Assembly: GCA_026686845.1 (NCBI GenBank)
Contig: JAIVEN010000024.1
Span: 12,263,501-12,327,500, forward strand
Length of the DNA stretch: 64,000 bases
Source of the DNA: Adenanthera pavonina
Taxonomy: Eukaryota > Streptophyta > Magnoliopsida > Fabales > Fabaceae
Reading direction: 5' to 3'
Program-made: the position numbers and the translations under genes
The notes under the pieces: generated by a model
Told to the model about the DNA's origin: nothing
Database searches by the model: none
The model's input: only the letters and a program-made list of their open reading frames with translations
Part shown: piece after piece, positions 1 to 12,250 of the stretch
How the letters are laid out: the number at the start of each line of letters is the position of its first letter
Position numbering within the stretch: position 1 is the first letter of the stretch

Positions 1-384
1 CTTTCAGAATACCAAGGTGAAGATGTACTGCGCATCCTCCCCTACTGTGGACACTTCTTCCATGCAACCTGCATAGACCTATGGCTGCAGCAGCATTCCA
101 CATGTCCTGTTTGTCGAGTCTCATTACGCAAATCGTCCGAGAGAACATGCATAATGCCACCGTTATTCAGTGCGGTTGTTCGACCTAATTTTGGCGTGGA
201 ATCTATAGACACTCAACCTTATCAATGTATGATATCATCAAGAAGCCCGGACATACTTGGTGTGAACCCTACACAAGATGATCATAATGAATCTCAAGGT
301 GCTGGAACGGTTGCTCTAGAGAATGTCACCAGTTTAAGTCATGGTGTGATCAGATCACGAAAGATGCAGGAAACAAGCAGCTAG
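1..384 (+). CDS. RING-H2 zinc-finger protein, C-terminal part (probable E3 ubiquitin ligase)
   Basis: Frame 1 is open from the first base to a TAG stop at 382-384, giving 127 residues, so the start and upstream exons lie outside the window. Residues 13-37 hold the second half of a RING-H2 finger. It reads YCGHFFHATC, then a Trp six residues after that Cys, then CPVCR: the C-x-H-x3-H-x2-C-x(n)-C-x2-C part, with two His ligands. The first Cys pair is missing only because of the window edge. Such fingers recruit E2 enzymes and transfer ubiquitin to substrates. The short ligand spacing resembles the plant ATL/RHA type, in which a membrane segment precedes the finger; that part is not visible here. 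The roughly 85-residue tail is Ser/Asn-rich with no domain I recognise. A Helitron ends about 570 bp downstream. I am confident of the RING-H2 call and not of the subfamily. Confidence 0.85.
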   Translation, partial: LSEYQGEDVLRILPYCGHFFHATCIDLWLQQHSTCPVCRVSLRKSSERTCIMPPLFSAVVRPNFGVESIDTQPYQCMISSRSPDILGVNPTQDDHNESQGAGTVALENVTSLSHGVIRSRKMQETSS

Positions 385-952
385 AGAGCCCATCAATCCC
401 CTCAAGTTAATGTGGTCAGGACACAAAAGTGAGTTAGGGTTATTATGGTCCTTAATCAATCAATATTAAATGCAAAATTTGTCTCAAGTTGCAATATTCA
501 CATGTCATGAATAATACAATTGATTATTCTAACTTCAGCTAAGGCCCACTTAGTTGGAGTAAAAATGCAATTGTATGTTAGGGTTTTGTCGTTTTTCTTT
601 TACTTTTACCGGATATATAGCGGAAGATTTTGTTGCTCTCTCTCTCTGAGTCTTCTTTCTTGCTCTTTGCTCTTAGACATTTGATGTTTGTATTGAAGAG
701 TCCTACGTTTGTAATGGATCTGCACCCCTGGAGTGGATAAATCTTTTGAATCTTATTAACCAAAAAAAAATATGACTTTGCACTATAATTAGTTTATCAC
801 CAGTAAAAATTCTCCAGGGAGTACCAAGAATTCTTGTTATATGCACGTTGACCTCCCCCGGCCGCAATTCATCTATCTTTTAAGTGGTCCATACGGAGTA
901 ACATTACAGGTGTTAAAGAGTTGGGCCAAATTGGTGGTCTCGCTAGATTTAA
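385..952 (+). other. 3' flank of the RING-H2 gene
   Basis: This stretch holds the probable 3' UTR. A CT-rich tract (637-675) is followed by a run of nine A at 762-770 that could mark the end of a retroposed sequence. I could not find a target-site duplication around it, so it is not called as an insertion. No coding capacity is seen. Confidence 0.4.
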
Positions 953-980
953 CTAGTATGTAACCCGTGTGATACACGGG
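953..980 (-). repeat. Helitron 3' terminus with subterminal hairpin
   Basis: The hairpin CCCGTGT-atc-ACACGGG (minus strand) lies 7 bp inside the terminal CTAG. This is the rolling-circle stop signal typical of plant Helitrons. It is intact. Confidence 0.92.
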
Positions 981-1119
981 ATCAATAAGATTAACTACAT
1001 TTTTTAAATATGATAAATGATAAAATTATACAAATAAATGGAGAGCACAATAACATTGTAAATTGTTTAATTCATAAATAATATTAAGTGACCATAAAGT
1101 ATAGATTAATACAATATAA

Positions 1120-4100
1120 TCAAGTGAGATTATTAAACATTTCCTTGTAAACAACATTTGTGATTGTTTCACTTGAATTGTCATCTTGATCTAGAATTAA
1201 TATCGTCAATCCACTTCTAGATCACACATGTGATAAAGCAACATAAAGTCCATGTGTGAACACTGGTCTTGGTAAGTACAAACCCACATTGCATAGACTT
1301 TGCCTTGACTTTTGTTAATTGTCATAGCAAAAGCTAACACTATAGGAAATTGTCGTCGCTTCATAATAAATGACAATCTTGAATCTGATGGTATCATAGA
1401 TATTCTGGATATACAAACTTTCATCCCTTCATTTGATCCAGACATGACTTTAGCTTGAAGTACATGTTTGCTAGTTTGTGTAACAATGAGAAAGGTACCA
1501 TGACAAAGACCTAACGACTTGTCAATATTTCTCATTAGAATAATAGGTGCACCAACCTTTAACTTAATTTCATGATTAGGAAGACCTGACATGAAAATTA
1601 AATTCAAAAATTCAGTGGAATGGAGATCATCAATAGATTCCATATTACAATTTTTCTTAATTATGCTATTAGAACTATAGTACACTATCTCTTCCCCTGG
1701 TAATAAAGACAACATATATTCATTAACATGATCAACAACAGACAAAGTAGGGGCTAATATAGCTCAATCTCTGAAGTAAGATGATATGTTCAAATTTTCA
1801 TAGAGATTCAGATAAGTGGCTTCTACTATTGATTTGATATGATCTTCTAACACATACAATAACAAATCTTCAGGAATTTTGATATCAGTGTTCCCATCAT
1901 TAGTATCAGTACTTGTTCCATCACCTATACAAAGAATCCAATTAGAAAACTCTTGTATTTCTCTATTAGCATCAAATGAGTTTGTTACAAGGAGTCTCAT
2001 ATTTCTTATCAGAGTAAGTAGTTTACAGTGATCCCAAATGTAAGATGAATTAATAGTAGAAAACACTATATCCTCCCGAGTCCCTCTTGGTATCACAAGT
2101 AGAATTTGTCTAAAATCCCCACCAAATATAATTACCTTACCTCCAAAAGGGAGATTCACAGCTAAAGGATTTGATAGTTTTAAGATATCCTTTAAGCTAC
2201 GATCAAGAGCATCAAAGCAAAATTTATTAACCATAGGTGCTTCATCCCATATAATTAAGGAAGTATGAACTAATAGCTCAGCAAGATGACTACCATGTTT
2301 TATATTGCATATAGTATTTTCATAAACATCAAGAGGTATGCAGAATTGAGAATGAGCAGTTCTTCCACCAGGTAGTAATAAAGAAGCAATACCACTTGAT
2401 GCTACATTCAAAACAATTTTGCTCTGAGATCTTAAGGAGGTTGAAAGAGTATTCAATACATATGTTTTACCAGTTCCTTCGTATCCATAAACAAAGAATA
2501 CTCCTCCTTTACCAGAGTCAACGGCTAAAACAATATCATCATAAATTCTCAATTGTTCAGGAGTTAAAGATTTAATCAATGCAGGTAATTGATTAATAAG
2601 AGCAGCTCTATCATAATTTAATTCTACTTGGATCAACTTGTTCATACTTACATTTATGCTTGTTGTGTTGGGAACATGCATAGAATGGAAATCAATAAGG
2701 CTCTTACCATTTGATTGTAAAATATTCTCAATTTCTATAAGAGCAAAGTTTTGAATTTCTTCATCTGATAGATGCAAACCTATGCAAAAAAAAAAACACA
2801 TTAATATATAATACCTTTTGAAATGACTTACATTATAAATGTAATTGAATTATCAAATTGATTATTTATATAAAAATAATTGAGTATATATTTGAAACAT
2901 ACCTTGATATCCTGTTATAGATCTTTGTTTATACAATATGTCGTCTGAGAGGAATTGCCATGTTTTCTCCCATACAAACTCTAGTCTTGACATAGAGCTA
3001 GACAATAGAGAAATACAGTATAATCTTCAAAGAAACTCTACAGTAGCCCAATGACTTACTTCTATAATTCCATCTATGTACTCCTTATCATCATCTAATA
3101 ATCCAAGTGCATAACATGCATCTCTAAAAGTAGGATAAACAATTCCATCAATTGTTCTAATACTTTCATACGATGTACAACCTCTAACTATAGTTAATAA
3201 AGTTTGCAAATAATACAATTCACCACTGCCAAGTGGAGTAAAATATAGTCTTCCAATTGAAAATCCTTTCTTCCTAAGAGTCCACTCATGATTTTTCTTC
3301 TTGTACACAAATTTAGTTGGGAATTCATGGTAACACAACTACTTTGCTAAATCTTTATACTTAATATTAGCTTGAAACCATGCCAAAAACATGGTGTTCT
3401 TGTTTGAACTTCTTTCTAGTGCGGAATCAAGTGGCTCATCATCATCAAATACAATAGCTTGTTGATTTGGCAAATGAAAAGATAACCTTTCCACAAATGG
3501 TTTCCTATAATTGATATCAAAAGAAAATATTCTCCAAACAGTCTCACAGGGAGATAGATATCTATAATCATAGTACAATTTTATCTCATCATGTATTCTA
3601 TCATGATTATTGTCTTGTGAATCTGTATAAAAAGCCATCGTGACCCTATCATGCCCTTTGTTCACATACTTAAATAAATACTTAATTGATTGAGCATGAT
3701 TACAACGCTCAACATTTATGTGAGCATTGTACTTTAGCAATAAATATTGATTATAAGGGATAACAAATCTGTTATCTAGTTCAACACCATTTTTTACTAT
3801 GGTTGCACCATAATCTGACCTTCTATACCTAGGATATCCATCTTCATCAATTACTGTGTTACTATTAAATGCCTTTGGATAATACTTGGAGCATTCCCTA
3901 TCAACCATACATGGTGAATTTGGATTCATTGAGCCACAAGGTCCATAAATCATAAAAGTGCTGATGGTTTCAAATAGTCTAGGATTCTTATCTTTACCTA
4001 GGATTTCAGTTGATATTATTTTTTCTATATCACTTGATGAAGGGAACTTGTCATTATTATATAAGAACACCAAGATATGAGCATGTGGTAAACCATACTT

Positions 4101-7100
4101 CTGAAACTCTATTGTATATAGAGCTGCAATGATAATAAAATATTATTAGTAATATGAAGTTGAATATTGTACAAACAAATAAGTATAGCTATAGAAATAA
4201 TTTATAAGAATAGTACCTGCCTTCACCTTCCCAAAGATTTCATTTTTCTGTATTTCTTTTATCATCATATCTAGCTTCAACTTAAAAATTTTAACTATAG
4301 CATCTGGGTGATCCTCAATATGCAAATTCTTATCCTCCAAAAGTCTAGTTATTTCAGGCCATTTAGGATTGCATGTGAATGTTATAAATAAACCTGGATA
4401 TCTTGCCCACTTGCATATCGCCATTGCATCTTGATAATTTTGGACAGTATAACGAACACCACCTGTGAATGATGATGGGAGAATTATTCTTTTTCCTAAA
4501 GACGATGGCATATTCTCACCTCTCAACACAACATCTACAAGGCCTTTGTATAATTCAGCTTTTAACTTCTTTTGATTATTTCTTATAAATGACAACGTTT
4601 GGGATTCAATCATTGTATACCCATCAACCAAAAATTGCTGGAACAATTTTCCTGAATGCAGGATTAATGATGTATCACCATGACGATCTTGAATCTTGTA
4701 TGCAAAATATTCTCGCAATGTCAGTTTGTTATTTCTGCCATGTGTAGTCAACATATTATCATTATGCAAAATGTCATCTCGATAACCATCCTCACCATAC
4801 ACATATAACAATGGATATTGCATTGGCAAATATAGCGAATGAGTTTCATGTATCCGCTCTAGTAGCCCTGACTTGTATTGAACAATAATATCTCTATCAG
4901 ATTCTGTATATCCAATATCACCAACTATTAATACTGTAATTTCATTTGTAGTAGTAGGAATATTATATCTCCTGCCATCTTTGCCACGTTTATGAACCAA
5001 TCTAATTTTCACATGCTCAGTTTGATTTACGCCTAACATGTCTCGTGCCATACGAAATGTTTGCACAAGAACATTATGCTCATCCAATGTATCTTTAAGC
5101 AATTGAACCATATCTAATTGAAGTATACTATCTTTGTCTTTCCCCCTACATACAAAAACATAAATAATACAATAAATGAATAAAAAATAAGAAGTAAAAA
5201 GCTCTATGTGACATGTAAAATAAAGCACTATATAAGACATGTAAAATAAAGTACTATGTATTACCTAAATGAATGAATTCTGTTGGATACTTCATTGATT
5301 GTGTCACAAATATAAAGCTGTGCAAATCTTGGAGTCATTCCATCCATAGGAAGAACACTTCCAATAAGATGAACATTTTGTCCACTTATTCTATATACAT
5401 ATGGACCACGACCATTATTGACTTTTTTTGTCAATTTTCCCTCCCATAGAAGTAAATGTGAACATCATATTATATGCTCTGATATTATCATGAAAATGTT
5501 TGCTTATGGCATCATTCCCATTAAAAAGCCTATCAAGTATGTATGGAGGAAGCTGAATCTTTTCCTTAAGATAACACATACTGAATAATGGGTTTCTTCT
5601 TGCACCATCTTTCCTTGTCCTTTCATCAAACCAAAATTTTGTGTTACAAAACTGACATATATAAATTTGATCTCCGAGATCATAATATTCTACAAAAAGA
5701 TATATATGTATATAGTTTATTAAATTTGCATTTGGTTCCAATTTAATAAAGACATATACTAAAATAACTACTTGTACAAAAAAAATATTGGATATTGTAC
5801 CTGGGTCAGCAGATGATATATATGCAGGATAGTTATCTATCAACATTTGCAACATTAAAAATGGAATTAATATAAAAATAATCTTCATAACTTAAATAAT
5901 GCTATGAAAAACAAAATCAATATATCTTACTTTCATCATCAGTGTCATCTTCAAACATAATTGGATTGGTAAACAATTGGTCTTCAAAATTTTCTTGTAT
6001 AACTGTAAACATATTACAATTTTAACAAAGCAATACTGATAGATATTAGTTATAATAATCTATTAAATATAGAATGTAAATGAGCATTTATTACATAATT
6101 AAATTATATTTTTTTTCATAATCTTAATAAAACACACAATTAAAGATATAACGAAATATTAAGAATCAAACCTGCTTTATCTGTGATAGCTTGAATGGAA
6201 TATCCAACAGTTGAATTGACAGAATTATTATGGTAAACAATAGATGATGATTTTGAGCTGTTATTATCCATCATCTCAATGGAATCTACCAAAATGAATT
6301 TAAATGCTTAAATTAGCAATAAAGTACAAATACAATCTAAAAAGTAATATATCTATAGTGTATTAATGTATTACTATTGGTTATTAAAGTAATAACCTAT
6401 CATGTTTGAATAAAATAATAAACTTTTTCATATATATAATGCATATTTTTGTAGAATTATTAATATATTTTACTATAATGTAACCTTGAGTCCGAGATAA
6501 TAAAGAGTCTTAATCAACAATTGATGGCCTAACTATTTCAAGAGGATGATTTCTTATGTTGATGTTCCTATGATGCTGGCTTTTTGTTTTCTTTCTTGAT
6601 ATGGGTTCATCAACCAATTAGAAAATAGAAGATTCATTATGTTAATATATTAGAGATAATATATATAAATACTCAGTTAGTATATATAACAATATATATA
6701 TAATGAAAATAATACCATGTTTTTGGACAAAATTTCTAATATTTGTGATGTTGGACAATGGAGAGCGTTCAATATATGTATCATTGCATGAAGGAACATC
6801 ACAATTTTTCTCTGATCTATTCATACGCTCTGTTAAAAAGAGTGACCCAATTTATATTATATATATTCTACATGTTAAATATAAAAATCATAATTTATAA
6901 TAATAGAAAATACTTATTGCAATACTTACTCTTTTTCCTCGTGATTTCAATTCGATTCCAACGTGCAGCAACCTGTTCTGACCTATAACGAATTTTATCT
7001 ACTAAAATTTTATATATCAGTAGTTCAAATTTTCTAAGAGAAATTAGACAAAAAAATTAAATTAAATTGATTAAACCAAAAAATACAACTATAGGAAAAT

Positions 7101-7230
7101 TAGAATATAAATATTATACAAATAATACACTCAAACTTAATTTACCATTTGTTGTCTCCATTTGTGTTAGATAAGTATATGTTCCAGCTGATATAGACAA
7201 ACTAAAAGTATTCTGATTCGATCCATCCAT
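1120..7230 (-). pseudogene. Helitron Rep-helicase (RepHel) gene, intron-containing, multiply broken
   Basis: This gene nicks, copies and unwinds Helitron DNA. It starts at an ATG at 7230-7228 (MDGSNQNTF). Several short exons follow (including parts of 6975-6910, 6843-6710, 6290-6180 and 6005-5935), then a Cys-rich segment (CQFCNTKFWFDERT, about 5660-5610). The Rep domain spans about 5150-3340. It carries the HUH motif HAH (codons 4085-4077, in GLPHAHILVF) and two tyrosines in KYLFKYVNKG (codons 3680-3678 and 3668-3666). A Pif1-type helicase follows, with Walker A GYEGTGKT (about 2490-2463), Walker B IIWDEAPM, and the C-terminal FAMTINKSQG. Introns are visible, for example 2902-2780 (GT-AG) and about 4216-4124. 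Lesions are a one-base insertion in an A run near 5430, TAG at 3341-3339, in-frame TGA at 1766-1764 where relatives have Arg, a one-base deletion near 1303, and TGA at 1224-1222. The aligned frame ends at 1120. It is clearly a dead copy. Confidence 0.9.
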
Positions 7231-7840
7231 AGTTAATCATACTGAAAATATAAAAAAAAATTGTGAAAACAATAATACCTCATTTTGAAAAAAAAAATAG
7301 CTTGTGTTATTATTAATAATTATAATCGTTGTCATTATAGAGTAGTCTACAGTCCAATATTCTTTTTAAAAGCATGAAAACAGCATAACACTTTATAATT
7401 GGAGTTTATGTGTGATGATAATAATTACAACTTTTATATTGAGATCAGAATAACACATAAAATTTCATGATATAACTTTTAAAATTGTGCTTGTTATATA
7501 AAAATTTGAAACTTACCTCAAAGCTATGGAGCAACAACAAAAACGTGAGGAACTTATTGAGGGTGTCGAAGAGATTGCTATGGAGACTAACAATCAAATA
7601 ACAATCCAGTGTTTGCACGATAGAAGCATACGAATCCTAATAAAATAGATACAGCTAAATTAACATCATCCCGCATATATCGGCTAAAACTTCTTGATAA
7701 ATATCTTTATTATATAATGATTACGTATACTCCCCAATTTGTATATATCATCATATCTTGATCCGCTTTAATTGTATATATTGTCGATACTTGCAACAAA
7801 GATGATGTGGTTTTTGTTGTTAAGAAGTTAGTTAAATTGA

Positions 7841-8370
7841 CAAAAAGTTAAATATAAACTATTGATTTATAATAATATCTAAAAGTCTAAATCTCCATAT
7901 CTTAACTGCTATTAAGATATAGTAGTAAATAACTAATATATAATCTTACAAATTGATTTATGGATAAATATAAACTATTAATTTATAATAATATATAAAA
8001 ATCTAAATCTCCCAAATCTTAACTGCTCTTAAAGAGTTAATACTAAATGACTAACATATAATCTCACAAATTGATGTATGGTTAAATATTATTATATTAG
8101 TGAATTATAATAATATCTAAAAGTTTAAATTCACATATCTTGCTCTTAATATATAATAGTAACTAACTAACATATAATCTCACAAATTGATTTATGGATA
8201 AATATAAATTTTTATTTTATAATAATATCTAAAAGACTAAATCCTAATATCTTAACTGCTATTAAGATATAATAGTAAATAACTAACAATATAATCTCAC
8301 ATATTGATTTATGGATAAATATAAACTACTGAATTATAATAATATTTAAACATCTAAATCCTCATACCTT
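7841..8370. repeat. Tandem repeat of about 117 bp, roughly 4.5 copies, inside the Helitron
   Basis: Copies begin at about 7847, 7965, 8083, 8199 and 8316 (the last partial). Each runs from ATAAATATAAACTA through CTAAATC, ATCTTAACTGCT and AACATATAATCTCAC to ATTGATTTATGG. Divergence between copies is moderate. The array sits between the RPA-like and RepHel genes. No ORF runs through it. Confidence 0.85.
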
Positions 8371-8803
8371 ATTTATAAACTAACATTGATTTAGTGAATC
8401 TTTGGATAATATTGATTTCATAAACTAACATTCGTTATCTGTTAATATGAAAGATATCACAATTAAGTATTATTGATAATACAATCGAGAATTTAATGTT
8501 GAAACAAATTAATTCGTAATCACCATGAAAAAAACTTTTTTTTTCATTTCACAATTTTTAATGTTAATCAATAAACGATTAGTGAAACATGTGGTAAATG
8601 ATTGTGGCTAATCCATTGAAATAATTGATATATAAATATCAAATTTGTTCAACAAAAATATACTAATTACTTAAAAGAGTCATTGTTCTAATCTAAATAG
8701 AAATAAACATTACATGAATAAGCATTATTGTAGGCATATTCCATTAGCATAATTTCATCCATAAACTTTTAATGGCAAAAAAAAAAACTCAATAAACATT
8801 TTC

Positions 8804-10432
8804 CTAGATATTAATATTGTTGGCATAGGCTTTGTATGTAACGTTGATGTCACCCATTTGAATCACCACATTTATAGAACTTGCTCCATTGATATTGATT
8901 CTTTTGACATGGACTTTGAAAATAAATTGCTTTCCAATCAAGGGTAGTGTTAAGCAGCTAACATCATCATTATCCTGTCATTATAACAATAGAGAAAATT
9001 GAATACTTTTCATCCTATGATAAAATGTTATTCAAAAGATATCAAACTAATTTTATTTGTTATAAATATAATACAAATTGTTTGACAATTAATAATATTA
9101 TCAAGGTGTCATATCCATAATAAGATAAACACATAAATATTTCTATAGATAAATTCATTATACATACATTATTTGTTTGACTTATATTGTAAAAAATAAT
9201 TATGCTACACTTTAAAGGTTAGATTTAAAATAAAACTTTCATGGAAAATTGTAAATACCTGGTGCATAGAACTATTTTGATTAGAAGAAATACATTTAAA
9301 AAACTTGGGAATTTCATGAGCAAAGAGAATGAAATCAGCAGATCCAGAATCATCATTTACATGAAGATGAATATTATACCTATTAAACAATTAAACAAAT
9401 GATTTCCTAAATAAACACACTTACTTAAAAAATTCATAAATCAAACCATATACAGAGAGGATCCATAGAAAATAAATACCTGTAAATAATTGATTTACCA
9501 AATCGGTCACAAATTGGGCAATATAAACCTGATCATCTGTAAATGAACCCCATAGAGTACAACTCAATTGATTACTCCTAAATATAAAGATTAATAAAAA
9601 ATAAGTCAAATTAGTTCACATAATTAGCTTGCAAAACAAATGAATATATAAAAAGAAGATATATATAGGTAATATATTATATATATATATATAATAAAAA
9701 GATACGTCTTAATATAACAACTTTAAACACACATACTCATTATCTTCAAGCATTATGTTCACCCTCTTTTGTTGCTTACCATCCTTCACCGGCTGCTCAA
9801 TCACTTCAATGTCACTTAACTTGCCAATGACATCTATAACAAATTGATTAGTGATAAATGAATTTATACATATTATAGAATAAAAAGTAAAATTGAATAT
9901 AATTAAAATTATTCATACCAACTAAGAAACGACCATCTGAATTCCTTGATAGGATTTTATTAAAAGAAATAAACAAAAAACCATATGGATGTATATCTCT
10001 TTTATCAACTTGTAATTCCACATAGGTTAAATATTAGAAATGTAATTTGAATTCATGGTTAGTAGTGCGGTATGAACCGGTATTATTTCCAACACCAAAT
10101 GTCTTTATAATATACACTTTGCCCCCTTCAATATATCCTTAAACTTGAAGAAGAATACTTTTTTTACCACTTCATGAATACGATCACCTTAATTTAACAT
10201 AAAAAATAAAAAAGTTAGAGAATAACATAACCAAGGACAATATATACACTATATATTAAAAACTTACATTAGCATCTTGCAAAATTAACTCAATTGAGTT
10301 ATAATCATTTAATAAATGATGTGAGGGCATCTTCCATAAACATATAACTCTAACTTTAATTCGCTAATTATGTCTCTGAGGATTGATCGCCCTCACAGCA
10401 TCATAAGACACCTCACGAACGTTCTTCGGCAT
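8804..10432 (-). pseudogene. Helitron-borne RPA70-like single-strand DNA-binding protein, broken
   Basis: Plant Helitrons often carry a replication protein A large-subunit-like gene that would coat single-stranded DNA during rolling-circle transposition. The ATG is at 10432-10430 (MPKNVREVSYDAVRAINPQRH). The typical DBD-A opening follows, INPQRHN-W-RIKVRVICLWK, but the Trp codon is TAG (10366-10364). Downstream OB-fold pieces are recognisable: DRDIHPYGFLFISF-like sequence near 9990, NQLSCTLWGSFTDDQVYIAQF near 9575-9510, and NIHLHVNDDSGSADFILF near 9380-9310. The end is GKQFIFKVHVKRI, stopping at 8806-8804. Exon 2 also has a frameshift around 10130 and a stop near 10037. Introns separate the pieces. 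It lies 5' of the RepHel gene on the same strand. Confidence 0.85.
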
Positions 10433-10716
10433 GAATAAACAATGAAAAAAATAAAAGAACAAATTATGGCAATAACTAATTGAGAGACGATGAAAAATGT
10501 GGTATTGATGCTAAAGAGGAATACTGATTTTATAGAAAAAAATAGCACATCACAATAATAAAAAAAAAAGAATCAATTTAGATTACAATCATATCATAAC
10601 AATATTTTCCAAATATCATAGATAAAACAAACAATAGGATAAAACATAAATAAAATATATTGTATGTTCAAAAATAAACGTATCTCAACTAAAAGAAAAA
10701 AAGATTTCCATAACAA

Positions 10717-10932
10717 TTTCTAAATCTCCTATATTAACTGCTCCCTATCTTAACTGCTTCTATGATATAATAATAAATATAGTCTAAATCACATATCTTT
10801 ACTACTCTTAAAATATAATAGTAAATAACTAATATAAAATTTCACAGATAATATATAGTCTAAATCACATATCTTAACTGCTCTTAAGATATAATAGTAA
10901 ATAATTAATATAAAATCTCACAGATAATATAA
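10717..10932. repeat. 76-bp tandem repeat near the Helitron 5' end, related to the 7.8-kb array
   Basis: Copies begin AGTCTAAATCACATATC at 10781 and 10857, with a degenerate copy before them. They share CTTAACTGCTCTTAAGATATAATAGTAAATAA with the core of the 117-bp units at 7.8-8.4 kb. They lie about 80-300 bp inside the element's 5' terminus. Confidence 0.8.
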
Positions 10933-11164
10933 TATTTTTTCTTATTTTTTCCAAAATGATGACGTGGAGGTCTGAGGTTCCAGCTTTTGGTTCTACTTTT
11001 ATATATATAATAGATTAGACCCATTTATTTTTTTAATTAGACCACATTAATTATTGGAAAAAAAATTAAACCACATTAATTAAATTTAGTTTATATCAAA
11101 TGCGGCGGTGCTTTAATGCTGTAGAAAGAGATGGAGGAAATTATGCGTATATCAAATGCGGAGT

Positions 11165-11191
11165 ATTTATTTATATATATATATATATATT
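11165..11191. repeat. TA-rich microsatellite
   Basis: A TATATA run within AT-rich DNA just beyond the Helitron. Nothing else is seen between 11015 and 11496. Confidence 0.8.
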
Positions 11192-11496
11192 TCTTTATAC
11201 ACATTTTAATGTTTTTGTTTCTTATCGTATTATACGCAGTAAATAAATCTGAAGTAAATTAAATTATTGAAGATAATTAGGGAATATTTTTGAATTTTTA
11301 AATAAAATATTCATAAATGATTGTAAGTGAAAATAAATTATTGTTTTTCAATAATTATAAATCAAAAGAAACTAGTTTTCAATTTTTTAATGCAATAATA
11401 ATGCACCTCAGTCATTATGCAGTGGAGATGGTTAGACATTTTTGTGATTAAATAATTATTTCTAAAGGAAATAAATGATCTTAATTGTAATGAGTA

Positions 11497-11756
11497 CCCC
11501 CTCCTCCTTTCTTAATATAAAATCATTTTAGCTAAATTACGCAAATTGTGAATGGGAGTTAAAATTAGTTAATTACTTTAATTTTTCCAAAAATTAAAAT
11601 ATTTTTTAAAATTATCCTTATTTAATTTCTCTCTCTCTCTAAGATAAATTAAATAATGACATTTTTTTAGAAATATGTAATAAATACTACCCCACATTCT
11701 AAAAAAAGTTTTATATTTAGGATCAAAATAAAAGATCCTATATTTAGGACTGCAGG
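11497..11756. mobile_element. Stowaway-like MITE, family B
   Basis: The ends CCCCCTCCTCCTTTCTTAAT and (reverse complement) CCTGCAGTCCTAAATATAGG form imperfect inverted repeats flanked by TA on both sides (11495-11496 and 11757-11758). The CTAAATATAGG terminal motif recurs in elements near 19.6, 37.4 and 41.7 kb. Confidence 0.6.
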
Positions 11757-12250
11757 TAATATTTGATAAATGAAATTTGAATCCATATCTTAATTTAATA
11801 AGTGTTTAAAAAAAAAAGAGTAGTATCTTTACAAATTGAATCAGTCTTTATTGACAAAAAAAAATCAATAATAACATTTGTAACGATCGTTACATGCACT
11901 ACTCCTGTGTTTCTCTTTTGTTTTCTCCCCATATTTGACCAATCTACTATTATTGATTGAGTTTGAAAATATAAATGAAACATATATTCTTTAACTATAT
12001 TATTATTCTGGCAAAAAAAAGACTATATTATTATTGGAGTGAAAGAGGGGGATGGTGGGGAAGCAAACATGATTTTTTTTTTTAATTTTGTGAGAAGCAA
12101 ATATGAATTTTACTTTGATAATATTGACTTGAAGATTGAAAAAAAGATGCCAACTTTATTTATAAAAGTTCACATGGGGATTGAGATGAAGTTTAATATT
12201 CTCTCCCCACTACAACATTAGCGTTAATAGACTTTAGAAGATATGATTAG

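Larger units (their letters stand above)
953..11014 (-). mobile_element. Helitron, about 10.06 kb, both ends defined, coding genes degenerate
   Basis: On the minus strand the element starts TCTATTATATATA at 11014. It ends in CTAG at 956-953, preceded by a 7-bp GC-rich hairpin (arms 964-970 and 974-980). The flanks are A before the TC and T after the CTAG, the A/T target used by Helitrons, and no target-site duplication is present. The joined empty site would read GATTTAATTAGACCC. Inside, on the same strand, lie an RPA-like gene and then a Rep-helicase gene, which is the gene content of autonomous plant Helitrons. Both genes carry stops and frameshifts, so this copy cannot move by itself, although its ends look usable by an active relative. 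The 11019 alternative for the 5' end was set aside because it would be preceded by G, not A. Confidence 0.93.

Noticed and set aside
578..770. Possible retroposon ending in A9
   Set aside because: No target-site duplication or LINE/SINE motif could be found; it may simply be the gene's 3' UTR.
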